From NCBI GenBank assembly GCA_036397255.1, contig DASWJH010000079.1, forward strand, positions 50,587 to 114,586: a stretch of 64,000 nucleotides of DNA, given 5' to 3'. Source of the stretch: Nitrospiria bacterium (GTDB lineage: Bacteria > Nitrospirota > Nitrospiria > DASWJH01). The stretch's first letter is position 1. Each line of letters opens with the position of its first letter. The notes under the pieces are model-generated. The model did no database searches, had not been told where the DNA came from, and was given only the letters and a program-made list of their open reading frames with translations. Shown in pieces: positions 1 to 8,627 of the stretch. Made by a program: the position numbers and the translations under genes.

Positions 1-396
1 ACCGCAGAAGAGCTGATTACCCGCCGGAGCGAGGTCAGCCGAAGCATTGAATCCAACTTAAAGGAGCGTCTTTTGCAATTTAATATTATTACCGACGGGT
101 TCAACATTATTGATTTTTCCTTTTCTCGGGAATTTAATTCAGCCATTGAAGCCAAACAGACCGCCGAACAACAGGCATTGAAGGCAAAGCGGGATTTGGA
201 TCGAATTAAAATCGAAGCAGAACAGAAAATAACCCAAGCCAAAGCGGAAGCAGAGTCTCAGAGAATGCAGAGAGAAACGATCAGCCCAACGATTTTACAG
301 TTGAGAGCCATTGAGAAATGGGATGGGAGGTTTCCTCAGGTGATCGGGGGAGCAATGCCCTTTATTGATGTAGGAACCCTGGCTCCACAAAAATAA
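1..396 (+). CDS. Band-7/SPFH (prohibitin-like) protein, 3' part only
   Basis: The frame is open from base 1, so the start lies outside the window; 131 residues are visible. The remaining piece has the end of an SPFH domain (around FNIITDGFNIIDFSFS), then an Ala/Glu/Lys/Gln-rich helical stretch (AEQQALKAKRDLDRIKIEAE and onward) typical of prohibitin and stomatin C-terminal coiled coils, ending near GGAMPFIDVG. Family members form membrane-associated ring oligomers that scaffold or protect membrane proteases. The gene ends 36 bp before the sugar-binding lipoprotein, with no clear terminator between, but functional linkage to the transporter is not implied. A separate slipin occurs at 43026-43787. 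Confidence 0.8.
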   Translation, partial: TAEELITRRSEVSRSIESNLKERLLQFNIITDGFNIIDFSFSREFNSAIEAKQTAEQQALKAKRDLDRIKIEAEQKITQAKAEAESQRMQRETISPTILQLRAIEKWDGRFPQVIGGAMPFIDVGTLAPQK

Positions 397-432
397 AAAG
401 GTTCTCCGGAAGCAAAAAAAAGCGGAGCCTTT

Positions 433-1728
433 ATGAACCAGGTGTTGCTTAGAATCGCGCTGGCACTGGTGTTTCTTGGAGGTTCGGGGGGTTGCCAATC
501 CTCCACCCCTTCAGAACAGGGTACAGAGCCGGTTACGGTTGTATTTAAACATGGGAAAATTGCGGGAGACCCACAAACCTTTCAATCCCTTCTCCAGCGC
601 TTTGAGGACGCCCACCCAGGAATTCTCGTAAAGGATGAAACCCTTCCTGCCTCCACAGACCAACAGCATCAGTTTTATGTGATGAGCCTTGAGGGACGTT
701 CCGCAGAGTTTGATGTTCTCTCCCTGGATGTCATTTGGGTTCATGAATTTGCAAGGGCCAATTGGATACACAACCTGTCCCACCTCCTCCCCCCCGACCA
801 GCGGGTTCAATTCTTTCCGGGACCCATGGAGGCAGTCACCATGGAAGACCAAGTATACGCAATTCCCTGGTATATTGATGCCGGGATTCTCTACTATAGA
901 AAGGACCTCCTCGACAAACATAGGCTTCAAGCCCCCACTACATGGGAAGGGTTGGTTGACACCGCCCAAACCATCCTGGCTCAGGAAGAAGATCCCCATT
1001 TAAAAGGGTTTGTTTGGCAGGGAAAACAATACGAAGGGTTGGTTTGCAATATTTTAGAATATGTTTGGTCTGCAGGGGGAAATGTTTTGGATGGAAAGGG
1101 ACGGGTCATCTTGGATAGTCCAGAGGCAGAACAGGCCTTAACATTTACCAAAGACCTGATTGAACGCTTTGCGGTCTCCCCCCCTTGGGTCACCACGGCC
1201 GATGAGGAGGCCACCCGCAGGATTTTCGGAGAAGGACGGGCAGTCTTTATGCGGAATTGGCCATATGCATGGAATATTTTTCAAAAAGAGGAATCACCCA
1301 TCCGAGGAAAAGTGGGAGTATCCGTTCTTCCCCATTTTCCAGGTCAATCTTCCGCTGCTACTTTAGGGGGATGGCAACTGGGTGTGAATAAATTCTCCAG
1401 GCATCCTAAAGAGGCTGAAGCCTTGGTACAATTTCTGACCTCACCAGAGGTTCAGCGGTGGATGGCCATTGAAATAGGATACAAACCCCCGCGGAGGGCT
1501 TTATATCAGGATCAGGTAATGATTGCCACCCAACCTTTTATTACCGGGCTCTTCGAGATTTTTGAAACCGCCCGTCCAAGACCGGTTTCCCCTTATTACC
1601 TCATGCTCTCTCAGGTCATGCAACCGGAATTCTCCGCCGCCTTGGTCGGCCTGAAGGAACCCAAGGCAGCATTAAAAAACGCCCAGAGGCAAATGAACCA
1701 TATTCTCTCCGCTAATCTAGAAAGTTAA
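433..1728 (+). CDS. sugar ABC transporter substrate-binding lipoprotein (probable trehalose/maltose type)
   Basis: 431 residues. The N-terminus is a lipoprotein signal with lipobox GSGGC and Cys21 as the predicted lipidated residue. The rest is a family-1 extracellular solute-binding protein (MalE/ThuE/LpqY type): an early VVFKHGKIAGDP strand, the IPWYIDAGILYYRKDLL segment, and LGGWQLGVNKFSRHPKEA near the C-terminus. It should capture a di- or oligosaccharide and hand it to the two permeases that follow. It is first in a tight set (5 bp to the next gene). A trehalose synthase and trehalose phosphatase lie 4-5 kb downstream, as in archaeal and bacterial TreT loci, so trehalose or maltose is the likely ligand; this is contextual. 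The start is ATG with GGAG just upstream. Confidence 0.88.
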   Translation: MNQVLLRIALALVFLGGSGGCQSSTPSEQGTEPVTVVFKHGKIAGDPQTFQSLLQRFEDAHPGILVKDETLPASTDQQHQFYVMSLEGRSAEFDVLSLDVIWVHEFARANWIHNLSHLLPPDQRVQFFPGPMEAVTMEDQVYAIPWYIDAGILYYRKDLLDKHRLQAPTTWEGLVDTAQTILAQEEDPHLKGFVWQGKQYEGLVCNILEYVWSAGGNVLDGKGRVILDSPEAEQALTFTKDLIERFAVSPPWVTTADEEATRRIFGEGRAVFMRNWPYAWNIFQKEESPIRGKVGVSVLPHFPGQSSAATLGGWQLGVNKFSRHPKEAEALVQFLTSPEVQRWMAIEIGYKPPRRALYQDQVMIATQPFITGLFEIFETARPRPVSPYYLMLSQVMQPEFSAALVGLKEPKAALKNAQRQMNHILSANLES

Positions 1729-1733
1729 ATAAC

Positions 1734-2615
1734 GTGGAACGTCGTGGTTTGATATTTTTCCTCATTGGTCCCACAGTCTTTATCCTAATCGCCCTTGCCT
1801 TATTTCCCATCTTGGCGGTGATCGGCCTCAGCCTACAGCGAAATCTTCCCATCTTTGATATCTCTCATTTTGTCGGTCTAGACAATTATTTTTTTTTAAT
1901 GGGTGATCCACGGTTTTGGAATAGCCTTAAAAACACAGTCTATTTTACCCTTGTCTCCGTAGCACTTGAGATCAGTTTAGGTTTAGGAATCGCCATTTTA
2001 TTGGACCAGGCTTTTACCGGGCGGGGATGGGTCCGGGCTCTGATCTTAATTCCTTGGGCCATCCCAACCGTGGTGTCTGCAAGGATGTGGGAGTGGTTAT
2101 ACAACGGGGAATTTGGCCTGATTAATTTTTTCCTCCAACAAACACAGGTCACCCACCAACCCATCAATTGGTTAGGAGATCCATTTTGGGCCATCCACGG
2201 GGCGATCTTAATGGAAGTTTGGAAAACCACCCCTTTTGCAGCCATACTATTAATGGCTGGACTCCAAACCATTCCAAGAGATTTATACCATGCTGCCAAA
2301 GTAGACGGGGCCAATGCATGGGCCATTTTCCGATACATTATTTTACCTTCCTTAAAACCGATCATCCTGGTGGTTCTTCTGTTTCGCACACTGGATGCCT
2401 TCCGCGTCTTTGATGCCATCTATGTATTGACCGGAGGGGGCCCTGCGAATACCACCGAAACCCTCTCTGTTTATGCTTACAAAGTATTATTCCAAACACT
2501 GCAATTCGGTTATGGGTCCACCATTGCCGTAGTGACGTTCATGTGCGTGGGCCTAATCAGTATCATTTATTTGAAACTTCTTGGGAAAGATTACTGGCAA
2601 AGGCTTTTAACATGA
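1734..2615 (+). CDS. sugar ABC transporter permease, MalF/SugA type
   Basis: 293 residues starting at GTG, 5 bp after the binding-protein stop. About six hydrophobic segments are visible; the first is at residues 6-28. The cytoplasmic EAA loop reads YHAAKVDGANAWAIFRYIIL followed by Pro, the contact site for the ATPase. This is one half of the heterodimeric membrane channel of a CUT1-family carbohydrate importer. It overlaps the next permease by 4 bp (ATGA), so the two are almost certainly translationally coupled. Substrate is assigned only from context. Confidence 0.9.
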   Translation: MERRGLIFFLIGPTVFILIALALFPILAVIGLSLQRNLPIFDISHFVGLDNYFFLMGDPRFWNSLKNTVYFTLVSVALEISLGLGIAILLDQAFTGRGWVRALILIPWAIPTVVSARMWEWLYNGEFGLINFFLQQTQVTHQPINWLGDPFWAIHGAILMEVWKTTPFAAILLMAGLQTIPRDLYHAAKVDGANAWAIFRYIILPSLKPIILVVLLFRTLDAFRVFDAIYVLTGGGPANTTETLSVYAYKVLFQTLQFGYGSTIAVVTFMCVGLISIIYLKLLGKDYWQRLLT

Positions 2616-3442
2616 GGAACCCAACCCTAATAAAACACATTATTTTTTTCCTCCTCTTAACGGGTGTGGTAGCCTTCTGCTTGGGACCGGTTCTATGGCA
2701 AGGCATAACCGCTTTAAAACCAGAGTCGGAATTAACCTCCCTGCCACCGATTTTTCCAACACACCCCACACTCCAACATGTCCAATCGGTTTTTACCGAC
2801 CACCCTTTTTTGAGGATTATCTCCAATAGCGTCCTTGTGGCTTCAATGACCACTTTCACCTCCTTACTGGTAGGATCACTGGCAGCATTTGCGCTGGCCT
2901 GGATCGGCTTCAGGGGAAAGGGAGTCCTCCTGGCCGTGGCCCTTGCGATATCCATGTTTCCTCCGATTTCCACGGTAAGCCCCCTTTATCTCATCATTCG
3001 GGCCCTCGGGTTAAGGGATACCTGGTGGGCTTTGGTGGCGACCCATACGACTTTTGCTTTGCCCTTAACACTGTGGATCCTCACCAGTTTCTTCCGGGAA
3101 ATTCCCGCAGAAATTTACAAAGCAGCTCAAATGGACGGCTGTACACCTTTCCAAGCATTTTATAAAATAATTCTCCCCCTATCCGCACCCGGTTTGATGG
3201 CCTCAGCCATTTTGGTGTTTATCTTCTCCTGGAATGAATTCTTATTCGCATTGTCCTTTACCACCACCGAGGCCTCCCGAACCATACCGGTGGGAATTGC
3301 ACTTTTTCCCGGGCTCCACGAAATCCCTTATGGGGAGATTGCGGCCGCATCTATTATCGTAACCATTCCGGTTATATTGGTTGCGCTTGTTTTCCAGAAA
3401 CGAATGGTGGAAGGAATGACGGCCGGAGCAGTAAAAGGATAG
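2612..3442 (+). CDS. sugar ABC transporter permease, MalG/SugB type
   Basis: 276 residues from the ATG that overlaps the preceding TGA. The frame extends further upstream, but the overlap start gives a proper N-terminal membrane segment (HIIFFLLLTGVVAFCLGPVL) and is preferred. About six membrane segments are visible, with an EAA loop YKAAQMDGCTPFQAFYKIIL then Pro. It is the second channel subunit of the CUT1 importer. The 185-bp gap to the ATPase gene is unusually long for this operon and carries a dispersed repeat. Confidence 0.9.
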   Translation: MRNPTLIKHIIFFLLLTGVVAFCLGPVLWQGITALKPESELTSLPPIFPTHPTLQHVQSVFTDHPFLRIISNSVLVASMTTFTSLLVGSLAAFALAWIGFRGKGVLLAVALAISMFPPISTVSPLYLIIRALGLRDTWWALVATHTTFALPLTLWILTSFFREIPAEIYKAAQMDGCTPFQAFYKIILPLSAPGLMASAILVFIFSWNEFLFALSFTTTEASRTIPVGIALFPGLHEIPYGEIAAASIIVTIPVILVALVFQKRMVEGMTAGAVKG

Positions 3443-3501
3443 GAATATACCGAACCCTGTGGGCGAGAAGGGGAGACTCCATACGACTTCGCCGGTTAAA
3501 G

Positions 3502-3592
3502 AAGCGAGGATCGGGCTTTGCCTGGCCGAGCGAGGGGTGTGGGGGCATCGGAGGACCCACATTTTGGATTACCGCACGGGCCCCCAAATTTA
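3502..3592. repeat. dispersed GC-rich intergenic repeat, copy A
   Basis: About 90 bp matching a second copy at 29400-29492 at roughly 75-80% by eye. Shared blocks are AAGCGAGGAT, GGCTTTGCC, GGGGGCATCGGAGGACC and CCGCACGGGCCCCCA. The end blocks TGGGGGC (3540-3546) and GCCCCCA (3580-3586) can pair as a hairpin. It lies between the second sugar permease and the ATPase gene, where it could act as a partial terminator or mRNA stability element. No coding function is seen. Confidence 0.7.
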
Positions 3593-3627
3593 GTGCCCAA
3601 CGACGCTAGCCCCTAAAAAGGAAAAAA

Positions 3628-4722
3628 ATGGCGGAGGTTCAATTAGAAGGTTTAAGCAAACGGTTTGGGAAAACCGAAGTTCTCAGGAATATGGATTTAA
3701 CGATCCAAAACGGAGAGTTTTTCACACTGGTGGGTCCCAGCGGGTGCGGAAAATCCACATTACTGCACCTGATTGCAGGGCTGGAACCCTTAACATCCGG
3801 TGAAATTCGCTTTGATGGCAAACCCATTAGCCATCTTCCCCCCAAAGATCGGGATGTCGCGGTGGTTTTCCAAAGCTATGCCCTTTATCCTCACATGACC
3901 GTTTATGAAAATATCGCTTTTCCCCTCCGGATGAAAAAACAATCCCCTCATCAAATCGGGGAGGAAGTCAAAAAGGTAGCGGAGTTTCTTGGGTTGAGCC
4001 ACACCCTTCAACGCAAACCCAGGGAACTCTCAGGAGGGCAACGACAACGGGTGGCCTTGGGCAGGGCGATTATCAGAAAACCCCGCCTATTCTTGTTGGA
4101 TGAACCTCTGTCCAACCTGGATGCCCAACTCAGAATGGAAATGCGAAGCGAATTAAAAAAATTACACCAAAGACTCAAAATCACCATGATTTATGTCACC
4201 CATGATCAGGCCGAAGCCATGACTCTCTCGGATCGAATGGCCATTCTGCATGAGGGAACACTTCAGCAATGCGGAACCCCCCAAACCATCTATGAAAATC
4301 CTAAAAATCTTTTCGTCGCAAAATTTGTCGGATCTCCCCCCATGAATACGCTTCAAGGTGAATGGCGTTCCACCTCACCCGGAACCATTCAATTGGGAGA
4401 AAATATCTCTTTCCCCATTACCACTCCCCTGTTAGATCAAATGAAATCGGAAAAATCCCAGAATAAAAGAATGGTTCTCGGCATTCGCCCTGAGAATATT
4501 TTTCTTGTTCCGGATGGGCCCTCGAAAGGCTTCTCCGGTCAAATCTCGGTGGTTGAACCCATGGGATCTGAAAATTGGGTTGAATTAAATTTTTTCCATC
4601 ACTTCTTAAAGGTAAAAGCCCCCCCTCACATTCAAATCAAACCGGGTCAGACCATCCCATTTACTTTCCAGGAAGAAAAAATTCATCTTTTTGATGCGGA
4701 CACCGGTCTCCGGGTAGGTTAA
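3628..4722 (+). CDS. sugar ABC transporter ATP-binding protein (MalK/UgpC/MsmX type)
   Basis: 364 residues. Residues 1-240 are the nucleotide-binding domain with Walker A GPSGCGKST, Q-loop VVFQSYALYP, signature LSGGQRQRVALGRAI, and Walker B LFLLDEPLSNLD followed by the D-loop and switch His (YVTHDQAEA). The C-terminal third is a TOBE/MalK regulatory region (LGIRPENIFLV). It powers the importer formed by the three upstream genes. MalK/MsmX-type ATPases often serve several CUT1 importers, so it may be shared. The separation by a repeat-containing gap may uncouple its expression from the permeases. Confidence 0.92.
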   Translation: MAEVQLEGLSKRFGKTEVLRNMDLTIQNGEFFTLVGPSGCGKSTLLHLIAGLEPLTSGEIRFDGKPISHLPPKDRDVAVVFQSYALYPHMTVYENIAFPLRMKKQSPHQIGEEVKKVAEFLGLSHTLQRKPRELSGGQRQRVALGRAIIRKPRLFLLDEPLSNLDAQLRMEMRSELKKLHQRLKITMIYVTHDQAEAMTLSDRMAILHEGTLQQCGTPQTIYENPKNLFVAKFVGSPPMNTLQGEWRSTSPGTIQLGENISFPITTPLLDQMKSEKSQNKRMVLGIRPENIFLVPDGPSKGFSGQISVVEPMGSENWVELNFFHHFLKVKAPPHIQIKPGQTIPFTFQEEKIHLFDADTGLRVG

Positions 4723-4845
4723 TACACCCATTAAATATTCTTCCTTTCAGGTAAAAAAGAATAGGGTTGGGTTCATTAAGAAACCACAATCCAGCCAATA
4801 AACTCCCAATTCCCTTCCGTTCTAAACCTTAAGAATTTCAGGTAT

Positions 4846-4874
4846 TTGACGGATTATTGACTCTCGTGTATGAA
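4846..4874 (+). promoter_or_regulatory. candidate sigma-70-type promoter
   Basis: TTGACG at 4846-4851 and TATGAA at 4869-4874, 17-bp spacer. It lies in the 360-bp gap after the sugar ATPase gene and points at the DUF5752-treT genes, leaving about 200 nt of leader. It was judged by eye only, and the stronger -10 at 4996-5004 may be the real one. Confidence 0.35.
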
Positions 4875-4995
4875 TAAAAAAGACAATAGAATTTTTTTTG
4901 GGTGTTACTTCTCTATCAATCTTTTTAAAAAAATTCAACCCCTTCTATAAAATGGTAAGGGTGGATATCCCCGCCATAAAAGGGGAAATTAATTC

Positions 4996-5004
4996 TGTTA
5001 TAAT
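4996..5004 (+). promoter_or_regulatory. candidate extended -10 promoter for DUF5752-treT
   Basis: TGTTATAAT is a perfect TATAAT with the TG extension; no good -35 is visible, as expected for extended -10 promoters. Predicted start near 5011 gives a leader of about 70 nt before the ATG at 5083. Nothing else in 4723-5082 looks like a gene; a short TTG-initiated frame at 4898-5086 has no support. Confidence 0.4.
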
Positions 5005-5082
5005 GAAAAACGTGGTTAAAGCAAAAACCAGTCTCGCGATCATTCCCACCCAATCTCCTAACATCCAGAAAATGGGGAGGTC

Positions 5083-5739
5083 ATGACCTTAGGGGATTCA
5101 TTCCGATTTCTTGAATGTATGAGCTTATCCCAAACCACGGGAGTCAAAACGGCCACTTTGTCTGAATTGATTCAAGCCGTAGAGATCGTCGCACCGGGAG
5201 CCGTTTTCCATCATACCCATCAATTCTACCTTAAAGGTACCCTGGTGGCTCCGGAATATCCCAATGATTTTGCGGTATGGGTGGCGGAAAATCTGGAAGA
5301 GAGAGCCCTGGCGGAAAAACTGGCCTGTCTCGATTTTTATTCCATGAAATCCGTTGAAGAGATTCGTCGGGCCATTGTCAGAATTTTGGAAGACTACCGG
5401 GATCATTTCCCCGCTCCCCGGCCCGCCAGGCCAGGGGATGAATTCTTTTTTAATGATTCAATCACCTTGGTCATTCCAACTGGATTTAGGGCAAGGGATA
5501 TTACAGAATTCAGAATGGCCCTGAGACAGGTTGGACCCAGCAGCATTTACTACCATTTTTTTGAGGCCCGGATCCGTATGGAGAGCCCATCCGATGATTT
5601 TTCCTTTTGGGTTGAGCAATCCCTGGGGCGAAGAAATCTCTGCCATCAAATTCGGCAACTCGATCCCTATTTGTACAGCCTGGAAGGACTAAGGCGAAAA
5701 CTGATTGAGTTGGTGGATATGGAGCTTACCCATGGATAA
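5083..5739 (+). CDS. DUF5752 family protein with internal duplication
   Basis: 218 residues. I recognise it as DUF5752, a family of unknown function often next to trehalose synthase genes. Two related modules are visible: residues 25-105 and 138-213. Both have a HH or YYH run, an acidic/aromatic NDF or DDF followed by a Trp-Val-Glu motif (VWVAENL, FWVEQSL), then LD.Y and a basic helix (VEEIRRAIV, LEGLRRKLI). No signal peptide or membrane segment is seen, so it is probably cytoplasmic. ATG 5083 follows GGGGAGG unusually closely; Met13 (5119) is an alternative start. It overlaps treT by 8 bp, which implies translational coupling and a shared role, perhaps as a regulatory or binding partner (inference). 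Confidence 0.75.
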   Translation: MTLGDSFRFLECMSLSQTTGVKTATLSELIQAVEIVAPGAVFHHTHQFYLKGTLVAPEYPNDFAVWVAENLEERALAEKLACLDFYSMKSVEEIRRAIVRILEDYRDHFPAPRPARPGDEFFFNDSITLVIPTGFRARDITEFRMALRQVGPSSIYYHFFEARIRMESPSDDFSFWVEQSLGRRNLCHQIRQLDPYLYSLEGLRRKLIELVDMELTHG

Positions 5740-6958
5740 TTTGAAGCCCTACGAAAAGCTAGCCCCATCCGAAGATATTCGAATGCTTAAAAAACTGGCT
5801 GAGCAACTGAAAAACAAATCCTACTTGCATGTGAATTCAACCTCGACCGGAGGCGGGGTCGCCGAAATTTTACATCGATTAAACGATATTTTTGTGGGAT
5901 TGGGAATCAAGGCCCGTTGGGAAGTCATCAAAGGGAATGAAGAATTTTTTGGAATCACAAAGAATTTTCACAATGGACTTCAGGGAAAGGATTTACAGAT
6001 TTCAAAAAAAATGTGGGCTCACTATTATGAGGTCAACAGGGAAAACTCAAAAAACCTGAACCTTTCAGCAGATATGGTATTTATTCACGATCCACAGCCC
6101 GCGGCCTTAATTCATTACCGGCCTAAGCAAGGGAAATGGGTGTGGCGGTGCCACATCGATCTTTCCCATCCTAACCGGAAAATTTGGGAGGACCTCCGTC
6201 CCAATGTGGAAAATTATGATGCAGCGATTTTTTCTGTCTCAAAATTCGCCCAAACCTTATCCATTCCACAATTCATCGCCCCCCCTTCGATTGACCCCCT
6301 CAGCAACAAAAACCGTGACCTTTCCAAGGAGGAAATACAAAAGGTCCTCGAAGAATATCAAATCCCAACGGATTTGCCCATTATGATGCAGGTTTCCCGC
6401 TTTGATCCCTTTAAAGATCCTCTCGGGGTAATTCAGGCCTACCGCATGGTCAAAAAATACCATCCCTGCCGTTTAATCCTTGCAGGGGGTGCGGCATCGG
6501 ATGATCCCGAGTCATCAGAAATTCTTGCCAGGGTACGGGAAGAAGCAGAGGGAGACCCGCACATCCATATTCTAGATCTTCCTCCATTCAGTGATGTACA
6601 CCTCAATGCCTTACAAAGGGCATCCACGATTATCCTTCAAAAATCCTTGCGGGAGGGATTTGGTTTAACAGTGACGGAAGCTTTATGGAAAGGAAAACCG
6701 GTCATCGGCGGATCGGTAGGAGGCATTCCTTTACAGATCAACCATGGAATCACCGGCTTTTTAGTTCATTCCGTTGAAGGGGCCGCTTTCCATATCCGTC
6801 AGCTTCTGCACAACCCTCAGCTCACCAAACGCATGGGGGAGATGGGCAAGGAACATGTCCGTCAGAACTTCTTAATTACCCGGCAAGCCAAGGACTATCT
6901 CGCCCTATGGGTTTCTCTGGAAACCCCCAAAAAAAAGAACATCGTCTACCTACACTAA
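5732..6958 (+). CDS. treT: trehalose synthase, glycosyltransferase family 4 (TreT type)
   Basis: 408 residues from ATG 5732, inside the end of the DUF5752 gene; the frame extends slightly upstream without a better start. TreT reversibly joins glucose with an NDP-glucose to make trehalose. Family features: HVNSTSTGGGVAEILHRL near the N-terminus (acceptor side), FIHDPQPAALI, VWRCHIDLSHPN, then the C-terminal GT-B lobe with MQVSRFDPFKDPLGVIQAY and the nucleotide-sugar motif EGFGLTVTEALWKGKPVIGG. Length matches known TreT (about 400). Together with the upstream importer it fits a route that takes up trehalose and converts it to glucose plus NDP-glucose, or the reverse under stress. Direction in vivo cannot be read from sequence. 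Confidence 0.87.
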   Translation: MDNLKPYEKLAPSEDIRMLKKLAEQLKNKSYLHVNSTSTGGGVAEILHRLNDIFVGLGIKARWEVIKGNEEFFGITKNFHNGLQGKDLQISKKMWAHYYEVNRENSKNLNLSADMVFIHDPQPAALIHYRPKQGKWVWRCHIDLSHPNRKIWEDLRPNVENYDAAIFSVSKFAQTLSIPQFIAPPSIDPLSNKNRDLSKEEIQKVLEEYQIPTDLPIMMQVSRFDPFKDPLGVIQAYRMVKKYHPCRLILAGGAASDDPESSEILARVREEAEGDPHIHILDLPPFSDVHLNALQRASTIILQKSLREGFGLTVTEALWKGKPVIGGSVGGIPLQINHGITGFLVHSVEGAAFHIRQLLHNPQLTKRMGEMGKEHVRQNFLITRQAKDYLALWVSLETPKKKNIVYLH

Positions 6959-7109
6959 AACACTTTCTCAAATATTTTTCAGTTAAAAGAATAGCCAATT
7001 GAAAATGTTTCCGGTATGATTGCTTGTATTCCCTTTCAAAATGATAAAAATCCAAAATTATTTAAAAATAAAACCCCATTAAAAAAAAAGTTCCTCCTTT
7101 GGGTTCACT

Positions 7110-7922
7110 ATGGATCTCACTTTCAACAAATCCTGGTTATCCTCACTTCAGAGGAAAATAAAAAACCCTCTGGTATTGTTTCTTGATTTCGATGGAACCT
7201 TGGCGCCCATCGCCCCCCATCCTGATCAATCTTTTTTAGATTCTTCCACCAAACGGTTGGTTCAGTCTATCTCGAAAAAAATCCCCGTGGTACTTATTAG
7301 CGGAAGGGCACAAGCCGATTTAAAAAAACGGGTCAGGTTATCCGGGGTAACTTATGTCGGTAATCATGGTTTTGAAATATCCGGCCAGAACTTTCAATTC
7401 CGAATGAAGAATGAAACCCTATGGCGAAAGTTTCTAAAAAACATTCGCATTCAACTGGAAAAGCGTCTGGACAACCTTCCAGGGGTTTGGGTTGAAAATA
7501 AGAAAGTTACCTTGAGCGTCCATTATCGCTTGGCCCGGAGAGAGACCAGAGAAAAAGCCAACCAGATCCTTCAACAACAGGTAAAAAATTTTAATGACCA
7601 AGGAAAAATCCGTTTGAGCGGGGGAAAAGCCGTATGGGAAATAAGGCCCCCCATCGAATGGAACAAAGGGAAAGCGGTTCTTTGGGTTTTAAAACAGCCC
7701 GGTTTTAAGAGGAAGTGGCCGCTATACATCGGGGATGACCAAACCGATCAGGATGCCATGCGATTGATTCGAAACAAAGGAATTGGGATCATGGTAGGGC
7801 CCCCTTCAGGTAAAGGAGCCGCCCACTATACGTTGAATAATCCTCGCGAAGTCCACCGGTTCTTGGGGTGGGTTCTAAAAAATACCTCCTTTAAAAACCC
7901 CAAAAAAATCCAAAAGAGGTAA
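7110..7922 (+). CDS. otsB: trehalose-6-phosphate phosphatase, HAD superfamily
   Basis: 270 residues. Motif I LDFDGTLAPIAP holds the nucleophile and acid/base aspartates, motif II is VVLISGRA, and motif III/IV is WNKGKAVLWVL followed by YIGDDQTDQDAM. These are diagnostic of OtsB, which releases trehalose from trehalose-6-phosphate in the cytoplasm. No otsA (trehalose-6-phosphate synthase) is in the window, so its substrate must be made elsewhere or this copy acts on another sugar phosphate. It follows treT after 151 bp of AT-rich DNA and may have its own promoter. The C-terminus is Lys-rich. ATG 7110 has a weak upstream ribosome site. Confidence 0.88.
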   Translation: MDLTFNKSWLSSLQRKIKNPLVLFLDFDGTLAPIAPHPDQSFLDSSTKRLVQSISKKIPVVLISGRAQADLKKRVRLSGVTYVGNHGFEISGQNFQFRMKNETLWRKFLKNIRIQLEKRLDNLPGVWVENKKVTLSVHYRLARRETREKANQILQQQVKNFNDQGKIRLSGGKAVWEIRPPIEWNKGKAVLWVLKQPGFKRKWPLYIGDDQTDQDAMRLIRNKGIGIMVGPPSGKGAAHYTLNNPREVHRFLGWVLKNTSFKNPKKIQKR

Positions 7923-7968
7923 ATTCAAAAGAAACACAAATGTTTTCCTTCCCCCGCCCACAACCTTT

Positions 7969-7996
7969 TTGACTTTTCCTCCATTTATTTTATAAA
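7969..7996 (+). promoter_or_regulatory. orphan promoter-like pair reading into a gene-free region
   Basis: TTGACT at 7969-7974 and TATAAA at 7991-7996 with a 16-bp spacer. No plus-strand gene follows before the minus-strand mltF ends at 8628, so any transcript would run into the 8199-8504 inverted repeat. It may be a chance match in AT-rich DNA. Confidence 0.25.
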
Positions 7997-8198
7997 ATTA
8001 CTTTGTTTAACCTTTGGTTTAACGAATCCTTTACGGCTCAGGGTAGAAAAAGAAAACTAATAAATCTCCCCTTGCCCCTCTTTTTCAAAGATGGAAAATT
8101 TTGGGAGGCCTCTTTTTTAAAAAGGGGTGAAACCTGAAAACAAAATTCCCCTTTTCAAAAGGGGAATGAGCGGGGGATTTTAAGAAATAAAAATTTTT

Positions 8199-8504
8199 GG
8201 CTCATCGTGGAAGTGAGTGGGTAAAAATTGTTAAAAAGTGTTTAAGATCCATACAGGGCAAGGGTCAAGGCAAAGTCATTCTGTGGTTGAAGCCTTTGAA
8301 GTATTAGAGGTTCCTGCAAAATCCAGTTCGTCATTCCCGAATGGTTTTATCGGGAAACCAGGATTCAAAAAATCAACATCTTCTGGATTCCCGCTTTCGC
8401 GGGAATGATGGGAAGGGCCTGGATTTCCGCTTTCCCCTGCCTGCAAGTGCCCGCCGGACAGGCGGGTAATGACAAAATTTACCCACTCACTTCCACGATG
8501 AGCC
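8199..8504. repeat. 306-bp element bounded by a perfect 27-bp inverted repeat
   Basis: The left arm, 8199-8225, begins GGCTCATCGTGGAAGTGAGT. The right arm, 8478-8504, is its exact reverse complement. Inside is a TCATTCCCG-type repeat (8330-8409) plus a partial second one ending near 8473. This is the architecture of a MITE or a nested pair of small repeats. It occupies much of the 705-bp gene-free interval 7923-8627; the remainder (8060-8180) contains a pyrimidine-rich CCCCTTTTC...GAAAAGGGG hairpin-prone stretch. No gene is seen in the interval. Confidence 0.75.
8330..8409. repeat. TCATTCCCG...CGGGAATGA dispersed repeat, copy 1
   Basis: It begins TCATTCCCGAATGGTTTTAT and ends TTTCGCGGGAATGATG. 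A near copy lies at 62569-62650 and an inverted variant at 39930-40028. The ends are inverted repeats of each other. The copy is nested inside the 8199-8504 element. Confidence 0.8.
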
Positions 8505-8627
8505 TCCTTTCATAACAATAGTTTCTCTTCATACCTTTTTTTCCCCAATTGTTAGAGGATTATATTATAAATTCCCCACAACTATTTGTCATTCAAAAAA
8601 ACTCGACTTTTGTCAACCTTTTCTCCC

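Noticed and set aside
4898..5086. 62-residue plus-strand frame before DUF5752
   Set aside because: TTG start, no ribosome site, no recognisable domain, and it contains the likely promoter of the next gene.
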